Source of the DNA: Micromonospora sp. PLK6-60
Lineage (GTDB): Bacteria > Actinomycetota > Actinomycetes > Mycobacteriales > Micromonosporaceae
Direction: 5' to 3'
DNA length: 64,000 nt
Assembly (NCBI RefSeq): GCF_019890675.1
Contig: NZ_JAIOAA010000017.1
Coordinates: 52,341-116,340, forward strand
Part shown: piece after piece, positions 1 to 10,400 of the stretch
Numbering within the stretch: position 1 is the first letter of the stretch
How the letters are laid out: each line of letters begins with the position of its first letter
Translations under genes and position numbers: made by a program
Notes under the pieces: generated by a model
Database searches by the model: none
Told to the model about the DNA's origin: nothing
What the model saw: the letters and a program-made list of their open reading frames with translations, nothing else

Positions 1-447
1 GAGCCGGGCCTTCCACTCCTCCGGCAGCCGGTCGTGCACGTCGGCGGCGGAGGCGAACAGGGTGTGGCCGCAGTCGCCGGGGACGTTCACCCCGTGCAGC
101 ATGGTGTACTCGGGCGGCTCGGCGACGTAGGACGAATCCTGGTGCCAGAAGTTGCCCACCCGGGGGACGCCGACCGGCCGGTTGTTCCGGCGCTCGTTGG
201 ACGAGACGAGGATCTCGGCGAACTCCGGGTGCCGCCACTCCTGGAACACGAAGGGCACCGGCCGGCCGATCCGCTGGGCGAGCTGGATCTGCTGCTGCGG
301 CGTCAGCTCCGCCCGGCGCAGGACGACCAGGTCGCGCTGGTGCAGCGCGTCGACGATGTCGGCGAACACCTCGCCACGGCTCAGGTCGTCGTACGTCAGG
401 CCGGTGTACTCGACGCCGATGAAGTCGGTCAGGTCGCGCTTCTGCAT
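1..447 (-). CDS. TauD/TfdA-family Fe(II)/2-oxoglutarate dioxygenase, 3' part outside window
   Basis: The first 149 residues are visible; the gene runs off the left edge. The FWHQD segment supplies the His and Asp of the iron-binding facial triad, with the TauD-like DRLPEEWK stretch near the edge. The second His and the 2-oxoglutarate Arg lie outside the window. ATG at 447 follows a GGAGGAGG-type ribosome site and overlaps the end of the MFS gene by 19 bases, so it is the last visible gene of the NRPS operon. Part of the sequence (GRP...HPE...SSN...GVPxxGxFWHxD) recalls the isonitrile-forming ScoE subgroup, but tyrosines that I remember in that enzyme are replaced here, so a different oxidation of the peptide or its precursor is more likely. 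Family call is firm, substrate unknown. Confidence 0.85.
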   Translation of the reverse strand, partial: MQKRDLTDFIGVEYTGLTYDDLSRGEVFADIVDALHQRDLVVLRRAELTPQQQIQLAQRIGRPVPFVFQEWRHPEFAEILVSSNERRNNRPVGVPRVGNFWHQDSSYVAEPPEYTMLHGVNVPGDCGHTLFASAADVHDRLPEEWKARL

Positions 448-1652
448 GGTTCCTCCTCCGGATGCCACGTGTAGGGGTGCTTGCTGGCCACGATCAGGAT
501 CAGCCACGCCACCACCACGGCGGCGCCGGCGGCGGCCCACGGCAGGGCCGGTGCGGCGGGTCGCGAGAGCAGCAGGGCCAGTTGCGGCGCGAGGATGAAC
601 GCGACGTTCACCCCCGTCGAGTAGATGCTCATGCTCCGGTCGGCGGACGGGCCCGGTGACAGGCTGCTGACGTAGTTGAGCAGCCCGGGGAAGACCACCA
701 TCTCGCCGGCGGTCCAGACCAGGGTGGACAGGATCAGCGCCGGGCCGGACTCCGACTGCGACATCAGCAGGAAGCCGGCGCCCGCGAGTCCGTAGCCGAG
801 GCGCAGGGTCGCCCGGTTGCTGACCCGGGTCATCAGCACGTTGACCGGCACCTCGAACAGGACGATGCACAGCGCGTTGACGCTGAACACGACGCCGGCC
901 CAGTAGCCGGGCAGGTCGAGGACGACGATGACGTAGGTGGCGACGAAGACCGACGGCAGCGAGTAGGCCAGTTGCACGGGCAGCGAGAGTCCGTAGATGG
1001 TCCAGAACCGGGCCCGCGCGGGCGGCCCGAGCCGGGGTGCGCGGGTCCGGTGCGCCGGGCGGGGCGCGCCGCCCGGCGCGGCCGCCGCGGGCCGGGTCCA
1101 CAGGTACCCGGCCGCCGCCAGCACGCAGGCGCTGTTCACCCAGAACACCAGCCGTGGCTGCACGGCGAACACCAGCGCGCCGACCAGGGGCCCGACCGCG
1201 ATGCCCAGGTTGATGGCCAGCCGGATGCAGGAGAACGGGACCTTCCGGTCGCCGGCGCCGGTCTGCGCGACGACGGCCGAGTAGGAGGCCGGCGTGACGA
1301 CCTCGTAGGCGAAACCCCAGACCAGCAGCGCCACGATGAGCGACGCCAGGTGGTCGGACCACGGGACGACGACCACGACCGCCGCGTTGAGCAGCAGACC
1401 GGCCAGGATCACCGACCGGGCGCCGAACCGGGCCAGCAGCACGGTGGCCGCGAGGTCGGCGGCGAGCGCACCCACCCCGAAACAGGCAAGCGCGGTGCCC
1501 ACCGCGGTCGGGCCGATGACGCCCGCCAGCAGCAGGTACGCGGCGAGGAACGGATAGGCCACGGTGCCGGCGCGGAAGATCAACGTCGTGACGAACAGGG
1601 TACGCAGCGGCGCCGGAAGCGCCGCCACCGTCCGCACGGTACGGGCGATCAC
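429..1652 (-). CDS. MFS transporter, probable exporter of the NRPS product
   Basis: This 407-residue protein has about 12 hydrophobic segments in two sets of six, the usual size and pattern of the major facilitator superfamily. The GTG start at 1652 overlaps the stop of the FAD oxidase gene (GTGA), so the two are translationally coupled. Longer starts upstream would only add an Arg/Gly/Pro-rich tail read out of the oxidase gene and were rejected. Its place inside a secondary-metabolite operon suggests self-resistance by export of the peptide; that role is inferred from context only. Confidence 0.85.
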   Translation of the reverse strand: MIARTVRTVAALPAPLRTLFVTTLIFRAGTVAYPFLAAYLLLAGVIGPTAVGTALACFGVGALAADLAATVLLARFGARSVILAGLLLNAAVVVVVPWSDHLASLIVALLVWGFAYEVVTPASYSAVVAQTGAGDRKVPFSCIRLAINLGIAVGPLVGALVFAVQPRLVFWVNSACVLAAAGYLWTRPAAAAPGGAPRPAHRTRAPRLGPPARARFWTIYGLSLPVQLAYSLPSVFVATYVIVVLDLPGYWAGVVFSVNALCIVLFEVPVNVLMTRVSNRATLRLGYGLAGAGFLLMSQSESGPALILSTLVWTAGEMVVFPGLLNYVSSLSPGPSADRSMSIYSTGVNVAFILAPQLALLLSRPAAPALPWAAAGAAVVVAWLILIVASKHPYTWHPEEEPCRSAT

Positions 1653-3052
1653 GGGGTCTCCCGCTCCGCTTCCGCCGGCCCGAACAGGCAGCCCGGGTTC
1701 AACAGTCCCGCCGGATCCAGGGCCTGCTTGACGAGCCGGTGCACGCGCATCGAGACGGGGCCGGCCTCCCGCGCCAGCCACGGCTGCTTGAGCTTGCCGA
1801 TGCCGTGCTCCCCGGTCACCGTGCCGCCGAGGGAGAGCGCCAGCGCCAGGATGTTGTCGAAGGCTTCCCGGGCCCGGGCGTACTGCTGCGGGCAGTCCCG
1901 GTCGTAGAGGACGGTGGGGTGCATGTTGCCGTCGCCCGCGTGACCGACCACCGCCACGGTCAGGCCCGCGTCGACACCGATCTTCTCGCAGCCGGTGATG
2001 AGCTCGACGATGCGGGTGCGGGGCACGGCCACGTCCTCGGTGAGGCAGGCGCCCCGGGCCTCCAGCGCGGTGAGGCTGACCCGGCGGGCCTGGAGCAGGA
2101 CGCCCCCCTCGGCCGGGTCCCGGCTGGTGCGGATCAGCACCGCGCCCGCCGCCCGGAAGGCGGCCGCCATGGTGGCGATCTCCCGCTCGGCGGCCGCTCC
2201 CCCGGCGTCCGACTGGCCCAGCAGCATCGCCTGACCGTCGTCCCCGCCCAGGTCGACGCCGAGGTAGGCGGCCGAGGCGCGCAGCGACGTCGCGTCCATG
2301 ATCTCCATCAGCGACGGCACCACCCCGGCCCGCACCACCCGCTGCACGCCGTCACCGGCCTGCTCGATCGAGCCGAACACGGCGGTGACCGTGGCGGGCA
2401 CGGCCGGCAGCGGACGCAGCGCCAGCGTCGCCCGGGTGATGATGCCGAGCGTTCCCTCGCTGCCCACGAAGAGCCGCGTCAGGTCGTACCCGGCGACCCC
2501 CTTGGCCGTCCGGCGACCGGTGCGCAGCAGCGAGCCGTCGGCCAACACCACCTCCAGGCCCAGGACCGCGTCGCTGGTGGTGCCGTACTTGCCGCAGCAC
2601 AGGCCGCCCGCGTCGGTGGCCAGGTTGCCGCCGAGCGTGCACCAGTCGAGGCTGGACGGGTCGGGCGGATAGAACAGGTCGTGCGCCGCGGCGGCCTCGC
2701 GCAGCGCGAGGTTGACCACCCCGGGCTCGACCACCGCCAGCCGGTTGGCGACGTCGAGTTCGAGGATGCGGTCCATCCGCGTGGTGAGCAGGACGACGCA
2801 CCCGTCGACCGCGTTGGCGGCCCCGGCCAGACCGCTGCCCGCTCCGCGCGGCACGATCGGCACCCCGGCGGCGGCGCAGGCCCGGACACACTGCTGCACC
2901 TGCCCGGTGTCGGCGGGCAGCACCACCGCCAGCGGCTGACCGTACGGCGCGAGCGGCATCCGGTCGTGTGCGTGGTCCCGCAGCACGGCGGGGTCGGTCG
3001 CCAGGCCCTCGTCGCCCACGGCGGCCCGGAGCTGGTCGAGCAGTCGGCTCAC
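1649..3052 (-). CDS. FAD-linked oxidase, GlcD/D-lactate dehydrogenase type
   Basis: The 467-residue enzyme has an N-terminal FAD_binding_4 (PCMH-type) domain with PRGAGSGLAG, GGNLATDAGG and GSEGTLGIIT segments, and a C-terminal FAD-oxidase_C domain with the GHAGDGNMHP metal/substrate motif and GEHGIGK near the end. Members oxidise 2-hydroxy acids to 2-oxo acids. GTG at 3052 overlaps the ferredoxin stop (GTGA). In this operon it may oxidise a hydroxy-acid intermediate or a released product such as a cyclic imine, rather than serve primary lactate metabolism; this is inference. Neither CCG-type nor Fe-S subunits of glycolate oxidase accompany it here. Confidence 0.88.
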   Translation of the reverse strand: MSRLLDQLRAAVGDEGLATDPAVLRDHAHDRMPLAPYGQPLAVVLPADTGQVQQCVRACAAAGVPIVPRGAGSGLAGAANAVDGCVVLLTTRMDRILELDVANRLAVVEPGVVNLALREAAAAHDLFYPPDPSSLDWCTLGGNLATDAGGLCCGKYGTTSDAVLGLEVVLADGSLLRTGRRTAKGVAGYDLTRLFVGSEGTLGIITRATLALRPLPAVPATVTAVFGSIEQAGDGVQRVVRAGVVPSLMEIMDATSLRASAAYLGVDLGGDDGQAMLLGQSDAGGAAAEREIATMAAAFRAAGAVLIRTSRDPAEGGVLLQARRVSLTALEARGACLTEDVAVPRTRIVELITGCEKIGVDAGLTVAVVGHAGDGNMHPTVLYDRDCPQQYARAREAFDNILALALSLGGTVTGEHGIGKLKQPWLAREAGPVSMRVHRLVKQALDPAGLLNPGCLFGPAEAERETP

Positions 3053-3258
3053 CGGTCGTCTCCCCCGTCGGCCACCAGGATCGCCCCGACAGGACAGAGA
3101 TCGGCCGCCGCCAGGACGTCCTCGGTGAGCTCGTCGGCGGGGTCGGGGTCGCGCAGGACGACCACGCCGTCCGGGTCGCCCTGGTCGAAGACCTCGGGAG
3201 CGGTCAGCACGCACTGCCCGGCACCGACGCACCGGGTGGGGTCGAGGTCGATCTTCAT
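3049..3258 (-). CDS. 3Fe-4S-type ferredoxin, P450 partner
   Basis: A 69-residue acidic protein with the three-cysteine pattern CVGAGQC...CPVGAI typical of the single-cluster ferredoxins that feed electrons to actinomycete P450s. It lies 43 bases downstream of the P450 gene and overlaps the oxidase gene. ATG at 3258 is preceded by GAGGAG at about 9 bases; an in-frame TTG nine bases upstream is possible but less well spaced. It probably delivers electrons to the adjacent P450; no ferredoxin reductase gene is visible. Confidence 0.9.
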   Translation of the reverse strand: MKIDLDPTRCVGAGQCVLTAPEVFDQGDPDGVVVLRDPDPADELTEDVLAAADLCPVGAILVADGGDDR

Positions 3259-3301
3259 GGCAGGCAACTCCTCGGCGGGGAAGCGACGGCAGACGGCGGG
3301 C

Positions 3302-4495
3302 TCACCAGGTCACCGGTAGTTCGTGCAGGCCGTACACCGCCATGTCGGACTTGAAGCGGAGCCGCTCCAGCGGCACGCCGACCCGCAGGCCGGGCAGACG
3401 GCGGGCCACCACCCGGTAGGTCTCCTGCAGCTCCACCCGGGCCAGCGACTGTCCCAGGCACTGGTGCGGGCCGTACCCGAAGGCGAGGTGCCCGTGCGGC
3501 CTGGCGGTGGGGTCGAAACGCTCACCGGCGGCGAACCGGGCCGGGTCCCGGTTGGCGGCGTTGATCGCCGCGATCACCCCGTCACCGGCCCGGACCGGAT
3601 GCCCGTTGACGTCGACGTCCTCGACCGCCATCCGGCGGATCCCGCGCTGCACGATGGTGAGATAGCGCAGCAGCTCCTCGACGGTGTCCGCGAGCCGGCC
3701 CGGGTCGTCGGTGCGCAGCGCCGCGAAGTGCGCCGGGTTCCGCAGCAGGGTGAGCAGGCCGAGGGAGATCATGTTGGCGGTGGTGTCGTGGCCCGCGGTG
3801 AGCAGCAGCAGCGCCATGGCGGCCAGCGTCCGGCGGTCCATCGCGCCGGTGCGCACATGCGTGACGATCATGCGGCCGACGAAGTCGTCGCCCGGTTCCC
3901 GCTCCCGCTCGGCCACCAGCGACTCCAGGTAGTCCTGGAGTTCCTGACGGGCCGCGCCGGCGGTCTCGGTGGTGCCGCTGAGCACGTTCATGTCGTGGGT
4001 CAGGCGGCGGAAGCGCTCCCGGTCGGCAGCCGGGACACCGAGCAGCTCGCAGACGAACGACAGGGCCACCGGTAGCGCCAGGTCCGCGACCAGGTCACCG
4101 TGCCCGCGCCCGTCGACCATCCGGTCGACGCAGCCGTCCACGATGGCCGCGATCCGGGTACGCCAGCTCTCCGCCCGCCGGACGGTGAACTCGCTCAGCA
4201 CCAGCCGGCGGACCGCATCGTGCTCAGGGTTGTCCATGATGAGCAGCGTGGGTTCGACGGTCGCCTCGGCGAGCGCCACCGCGCTGGAGACCGGGTAGCC
4301 GGGCCGCCGCTTGTCGGCGCTGAACCGGGGATCGCCGAGCACGACACGCGCGTCGTCGAAGCGGGTGAACAGCCACGGCCGCATCCCGTTCCAGATGGGG
4401 ACGCGCGACACCTGCGGCTGGTCGCGCAGCCGGGTCACCTCCGGCGGCGGATCGAACGGACACTGCCGGGCCATGGGGTATACCGGTTCGGTCAT
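3302..4495 (-). CDS. Cytochrome P450 tailoring enzyme
   Basis: A soluble 397-residue P450 of the usual bacterial size. It carries the I-helix oxygen motif AGHDT (residues 234-238), the ExxR pair E274/R277 and the haem loop FGYGPHQCLGQ with thiolate Cys346. ATG at 4495 overlaps the NRPS stop codon (ATGA), so it is translated from the same message. With the adjacent ferredoxin it forms a two-gene monooxygenase unit. Likely substrates are the carrier-bound amino acid or the released peptide; which of these cannot be read from sequence. Confidence 0.95.
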   Translation of the reverse strand: MTEPVYPMARQCPFDPPPEVTRLRDQPQVSRVPIWNGMRPWLFTRFDDARVVLGDPRFSADKRRPGYPVSSAVALAEATVEPTLLIMDNPEHDAVRRLVLSEFTVRRAESWRTRIAAIVDGCVDRMVDGRGHGDLVADLALPVALSFVCELLGVPAADRERFRRLTHDMNVLSGTTETAGAARQELQDYLESLVAEREREPGDDFVGRMIVTHVRTGAMDRRTLAAMALLLLTAGHDTTANMISLGLLTLLRNPAHFAALRTDDPGRLADTVEELLRYLTIVQRGIRRMAVEDVDVNGHPVRAGDGVIAAINAANRDPARFAAGERFDPTARPHGHLAFGYGPHQCLGQSLARVELQETYRVVARRLPGLRVGVPLERLRFKSDMAVYGLHELPVTW

Positions 4496-7400
4496 CGGGC
4501 CGTTCCTCCGATCGAGTCCAGGTCTCGCCACCAGCGGTCGACGAGGGCGTCGTCGAGGTCCGGCAGGGCGACACCGACGGCGCTCAGGGCGCTCAGGGTC
4601 GCCTGGTTGTCGTACGCCACGGCGCTCCCCGGCCGGTCGCGAAGCTCGCGCAGGTGCTCCCGGTACGCGAGCGCGGGCAGGGCCGCGCCGGTCTCCGTCG
4701 CCGCGCCGAGCCGGTCGAGCCAGCCGCCCAGCGGGACCGGCCGGGTGGTGCCCCCGGTGCGCCGGTCGTGCCCGGCGAGCAGGGTCGCGAGGCTGGTGCG
4801 ACGCGGATGGTGCAGGTGACGCACGGTGCCGGCCGGCGCCTCGGCGAGGGCCAGCGCGACCAGTGCGCGGGCCATCACGTCGACGGGCAGCAGGTCGCTG
4901 TGCAGCCGCTCGTCGTCCGGGTAGCACCCCAGCGCGGCCGAGGTGGCCAGCAGCCGGGTCAGCATGTCGTCGGCGTTGGACACGCCACTGGTGGCGCTCG
5001 GACCCGCGCGGCCCAGCCGGTAGATCCGTGCGTGCGCCCCCCGGGCCACCGCCTGGGCGACGAGTTGCTCGGCGGCCCACTTGGTGGCGGCGTAGCCCCC
5101 GCCCCGCGAGTGTCGCTCACCCGCCACCGGGCTGGCTTCGCTGAGCCGACCCGGTCGGCCGGCACCGGGCTCGCGCAGCACGCCGAGGGTGGAGACGTGG
5201 TGGACCCGCGCCGGGGTGCCCGACGCCGCGATCCGCAGCACCTCCGCGGTGCCGGCCACGTTGGCCGCCGCCAGGTGGTGGAAGCCGGACAGGTGGTGCA
5301 CCGTCGCCCCGACGTGCAGCACCGTCGTCGCCGCCCGCGCGGCGCGCAGCGCGTCGGCGGTCAACCCGAGACCGGGCAGCTGGAGGTCGCCGCAGAGCGG
5401 CTCGATCCTCGGGTCGGCGGGGTCCACCGGCACCCCGTACCGGCGGGCGGCCTCGGCGATCCGGGCGCGTGCCGCGTCGACGGTCGAGGCGCGCACCAGG
5501 CAGCGGACCGGTCCGTCGGTGGCGCGCAGCAGCTCCCCCAGCACGTGCGCGCCGACGAAGCCGGTGGCCCCGGTGAGCAGGATCGGGTCGCCCGGGCCCG
5601 GCGGCGGGGTCGGCCGGTCGAAGCGGATGTCCGGATCGAGGCGGGCGTCGTCCGGACCGACAAGCGCCACCCCGGCCGCCGGTTCCGCCGGGTCGGACAG
5701 CTGCCGGACCATCGCCCGGATGGTCGGCTCGGTGAGGAAGTCGCGTACCGGGATGCGGGTGCCGTGCCGGCGCTCGACGGCGGTCAGCAGGCGGATCACC
5801 CGCAGGGAATCCCCGCCGACGGCGAAGAAGTCGTCCGTCGGCCCGACCGGGACGTCGCCCAGGATCTCCTGCCACAGGGCGACGAGCTGCCCTGCCAGCC
5901 CGCCCGGCCGGGCGACCGGCACGCCCGGCGCCGGTGCGCGGAGCGCGGCGAGCTGCTCCGCCAGCGCCCGGCGGTCCGCCTTGCCGTTGCCGTTGACCGG
6001 GAGGGCCGACACGGCGGCGACGGTCCGCGGCACCATGTACGCGGGCAGCAGGCGCACCAGGTGGGCTCGGGCGTCCTCCGGAGCGGCCGGGCCGACGTAC
6101 GCCACGGCGAGCCGCGCGTCCGCGCCCGCGCCGAGCAGCACCGCGAGCGCTTCGCTGACCGACGGGTGGCCGGCGAGCGCCATCTCGATCTCCCCGAGCT
6201 CGATCCGGAAGCCGCGGAGTTTGATCTGACCGTCGAGCCGGCCCAGATAGTCGAGGGTGCCGTCCGGCAGGCGGCGCACCCGGTCCCCGGTCCGGTACAG
6301 CCGCTGGCCGCCGAGCGCCGGGTGCGTGGTGAACAGCTCGGCGGTGCGCTCCGGCTGGTTCCAGTAGCCGACGCCGACCCCGGCGCCACCGAGCCAGAGC
6401 TCACCGGGGACGCCGGTCGCCGCGAGGCGGCCGTGCCGGTCGATCACGTGGGCGGTGGTGCCGGGCAGCGGACGGCCGATGGGGATTCGCGCCCGGTCCT
6501 CGTCCGCGCCCGCCTGGTGGGTGGTGGCGAGGATGGCCGCCTCGGTCGGGCCGTAGCCGTTGATGACGACCCGGTCCCGGGCGAAGTGCCGGGTGTCGTG
6601 CGGATCGGCGGGTTCACCGGCGACCAGCAGGATCCGCACGGTGCCGAGGTCGGGGCGGCCCAGCGCCCGCAGCAGCGACGGGACCATTACCAGCACGGTG
6701 ACGCCGTTGTCCCGGATGTGGCGGGTGAGCGCCGCGCCGTCGGCCCGTACGTCGTCGCCGCAGTACACCAGCGTGCCGCCGCTGACCAGCGGCATGAACT
6801 GCTCGTAGGCCGCCACGTCGAAGCCGGGCGAGGTGAGCTGGAGCCAGACGTCGTCCGAGGCGAACGGGTGCCGTGCCAGGTTGCCGTGCAGGGTGTTGGC
6901 CACCGACCGGTGCGTCAGCACCGCGCCCCGGGGCCGGCCCGTGCTGCCCGAGGTGTAGATCAGGTAGGCGGGGGCGTCGGCGCGGCTCTCGCGGAGCGCC
7001 GGCGTCTCGTCGGCCGGCACGATCAGTCGATCGATGTCGAGCAGCGGCGGCAGCGCCCCGGTCCGCGCCGACGGTGGGAAGTGCCGCTCGATGATGTCCT
7101 TCGTCGAGATCACCGCCCGGGGCGCCGCGTCCGCCAGCACGAACCGCAGCCGGTCCACCGGGTAGTCGGGGTCCAGCGGGACGTAGGCCGCACCCGTCTT
7201 CAGCACGCCCAGGATCGACACGACCAGCCGCGGGGTGCGCGCCAGGCACAGCGCCACCCGGTCGCCGGGTCCCACGCCGAGCGCCGAGAGCCGGCCGGCC
7301 ACGGTGTCGGAGAGCTGGTCCAGCTCGCGGTAGCTGAGCACCGTGTCGTCGCCCACCACCGCCGTCCGGTCGGGGTACGTCCGGGCGGAGCGCGCGAAGA

Positions 7401-10400
7401 GCCCGTGGAGGGTGGCGTCGCTGTCGCCGGGTGCCTGCTCGGCCGGCCACCGGCGTTCCTCGTCCGGCTCGTGCGGGCCGATGTCCCGCAGCACCGTTCC
7501 GGCCTCGGCGTTCGCGAGGCGGTCGAGGGTGGCGACGAGCTGGCCGGCGAGCCGTTCGACGCTGTCCCGCCGGTACAGGTCGGTGCTGAACTCCACCTCG
7601 ATGTCGAGCCCGCCGGGCGACTCCTGGAAGGAGAACATCAGCTCGAACTTCGCGGTGTGGTTCGCCTCGATGGGCCGGGGGTCGACCGTGGCGAGCCCCA
7701 ACCGCAGCGGCCGCGGCGGACGCTGCTGGTAGTTGACGACCACCGGGAAGGGCAGGGCCCCGCGCGACGCCCCGGTCAGCCCCAGCTCCCGGCAGACGCT
7801 CTGCGCCGGCACGTCCTGGTGACGGTAGGCGCCCACGCAGGCGTCCCGGACCCGGCCCAGCAGTTCCTCGACCGGGGTGTCGCCGGTCGCGGCCACCCGG
7901 ATCGGCAGCACGTTGACGAGGTAGCCGATCAGATCGGTGGTGTCCGGTCCCCGGCCGTTGGTCAGGCTGCCGAGGCACAGGGCGTCCCGCTCGGTGTGGG
8001 CGGCCAGCACGGTGTACACGCCGGCCAGGCAGAGCATGAAGCGGCTGATCCCGTGCCGGCGGGCGGCCTCGGCCAGGTGGGCGCTCGCGGGCTCCCCGAC
8101 GCGCAGCCGGACCCGGTCCCCGGCGCCACTGAGGACGGCGGGCCGGGGCCGGTCGGTGACCAGGTCGAGGGTGAGCGCGCCGCCGTCGACGGCCTGCCGC
8201 CACCACCGCACGGCGGCGGGCAGCCGCTCGGGCAGCCGGGCGAGCGTCTGCCGGACGTGGTCGGCGTAGCGCAGCCGCGCCGGGTGCGCCGCCGCGTCGG
8301 CGTAGGACGCGGACAGGTCGGCGAGGAGCACGTCCACCGACCAGTCGTCGGCGATGACGTGGTGCAGCTCGACGTGGACGACGGTCCGGTCCGCGGCGAG
8401 CCGGGCCACCAGCAGGCGTGCCAGGGGTGTCCCGTCCGTGCCGGTGGTGGGCCGGGCCAGCAGCGCGTCGACCCGGGCCTGCCGCTGCCCGGCGGGCAGC
8501 TCCCGCAGGTCGTGGTGGACGAACGCCTCGTCCGGATCGGCCGCCGGTACCTGCCGGTACTCGTCGCCGTCGCGCCGCACGACCATCCGCAGCGCCTCCT
8601 GCCGCGCGGCGACCCGGTGGAACGCGGCCCGCAGCCGCGCGACGTCGACCGGCCCGGCGACCAGGAAGGTGCGCCGGATCAGGTAGCGGTGCGGCGGCCG
8701 GCCCTGCTGGTCGAACCAGACGCCCCGCTGCCCGGGCAGCAGCGGCAGCGCGGCGGCCGGCTCCGCCGGTGGGCCGGCGGTTCGCGCCCGCGCGGCCGTG
8801 GCGTCGACCAGCGCGGCGATCTCCCGGACCGTGGCCGCGGTCAACAGCTCCCCCAGCCCGACCGCCACTCCCCGCGCCCGCTCGACGCCGGCCGCCACGG
8901 TCATCGCCGCCAGCGAGTCGCCGCCGGCGGCCAGGAAGTCGGTGTCCGGTCCGACCGGCGCGCCGAGGACCTGGCCGACGAGTCCGGCGACGAGGTGTTC
9001 GGTGGCGGTGCCGCCGTCCGGCGCGACCGCCGGGGTGCCGGGCCGCCGGTCGGCCTGCCCGGTCAGCGCGCGGCGATCGGCCTTGCCGTTCGCGGTGACC
9101 GGCAGCGCCGGCAGCACCGTCACCGTCGCCGGCACCTGGGCCGGCGGCAGGGTGGCGGCGGCGTACCCGATCAGGTCGCCCACGGCGGCGGGTTCGCGCA
9201 GCACGACGAAGGCGGCGAGCCGCCGGTTCAGCTCCGGACCGGGCGCGACCACGGCGGCCTCCCGCACCGCCGGATGCCGCAGCAGCGTCCGTTCCGTCTC
9301 GGCCGGCTCGACCCGGTATCCCCGGATCTTCACCTGGTCGTCGGTCCGGCCGAGGAACCGCAGGTTGCCGTCGGGAAGCAGGCGCACCCGGTCCCCGGTC
9401 AGGTACGCGGTGCGGCCGGGATGCCCCGGCTCGGGGACGAAGCGCTCGGCGGTCAGGTCCGGCTGCCCCCGGTAGCCACGGGCGACGCCACCGCCACCGA
9501 CGCAGAGCTCACCCTCCTCGCCGGGCGCGACCGGACGGCGGTCCGGGCCCAGCACGTGTGCCCTCGCTCCGGACAGCGGCCGGCCGATGGGCACGTCCGG
9601 CCAGGACTCGTCGTAGCAGCGTTCGCCGTGCAGCACCAGCCAGCAGGCGTAGACCGTCGTCTCGGTGGGGCCGTACCCGTTGACGATGGTGCAGTGGGGC
9701 AGCCGGCGGAGCGCGGTCCGCACCGCCGCCACCCCGGCCCGGTCCCCGCCGGAGATGCAGAGCCGCAGGCCACGCAGGTCGTCGGCGACGTGTTCCATGG
9801 CGAGCCGGAACAGCGGGGCGGCCAGCCGCAGGACGGTGACCCGGTGGCGCCGGACCGCCCGGCCGATGTCGTGGACGCTCGGGCGGTCCCGCCCCGGCAG
9901 CGCCAGCGTCGCCCCGTTGAGCAGGGCCCCCCAGATCTCGAAGACCGACGGGTCGACGTGCAGGGGGGCCAACTGGAGTACGACGTCGTCCGGCCCGAGC
10001 CCGGCCTCCGGCGCCCGGGCCAGGGCGAGCACCGACCCGTCCGCCACCTCGACCGCCTTCGGTCGACCGGTGCTGCCGGAGGTGGCGATGACGTACGCCA
10101 GGGGTGCCGGCTCCCCGAGCGGCGGCTCCGGGAGGTCCCCGTCGGCGGTCGGGGGCCGGTCGACGGACAGCACCCGCACGCCGGGCAGCACGGCACGCAG
10201 CCGGTCCACCTCGGACGGGTCGGCGAACAGCGTGCGTACCCCGCACTCGGTGACCAGGGCGCGCAACCGGTCGTCGGGCGCGGCGGGGTCCGCCGGCAGG
10301 TACGCACCGCCGGCGAGGATCACGCCGACCAGCGTCGCGACCGCTGCCGGCGACGCGGCCATCCGGACCGCCACCAGTTCTCCGGGCGCCCCGACCGGCC

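Noticed and set aside
1653..1781. Earlier start for the MFS gene
   Set aside because: It reads within the FAD oxidase gene and adds a low-complexity tail; the GTGA overlap start fits operon practice.
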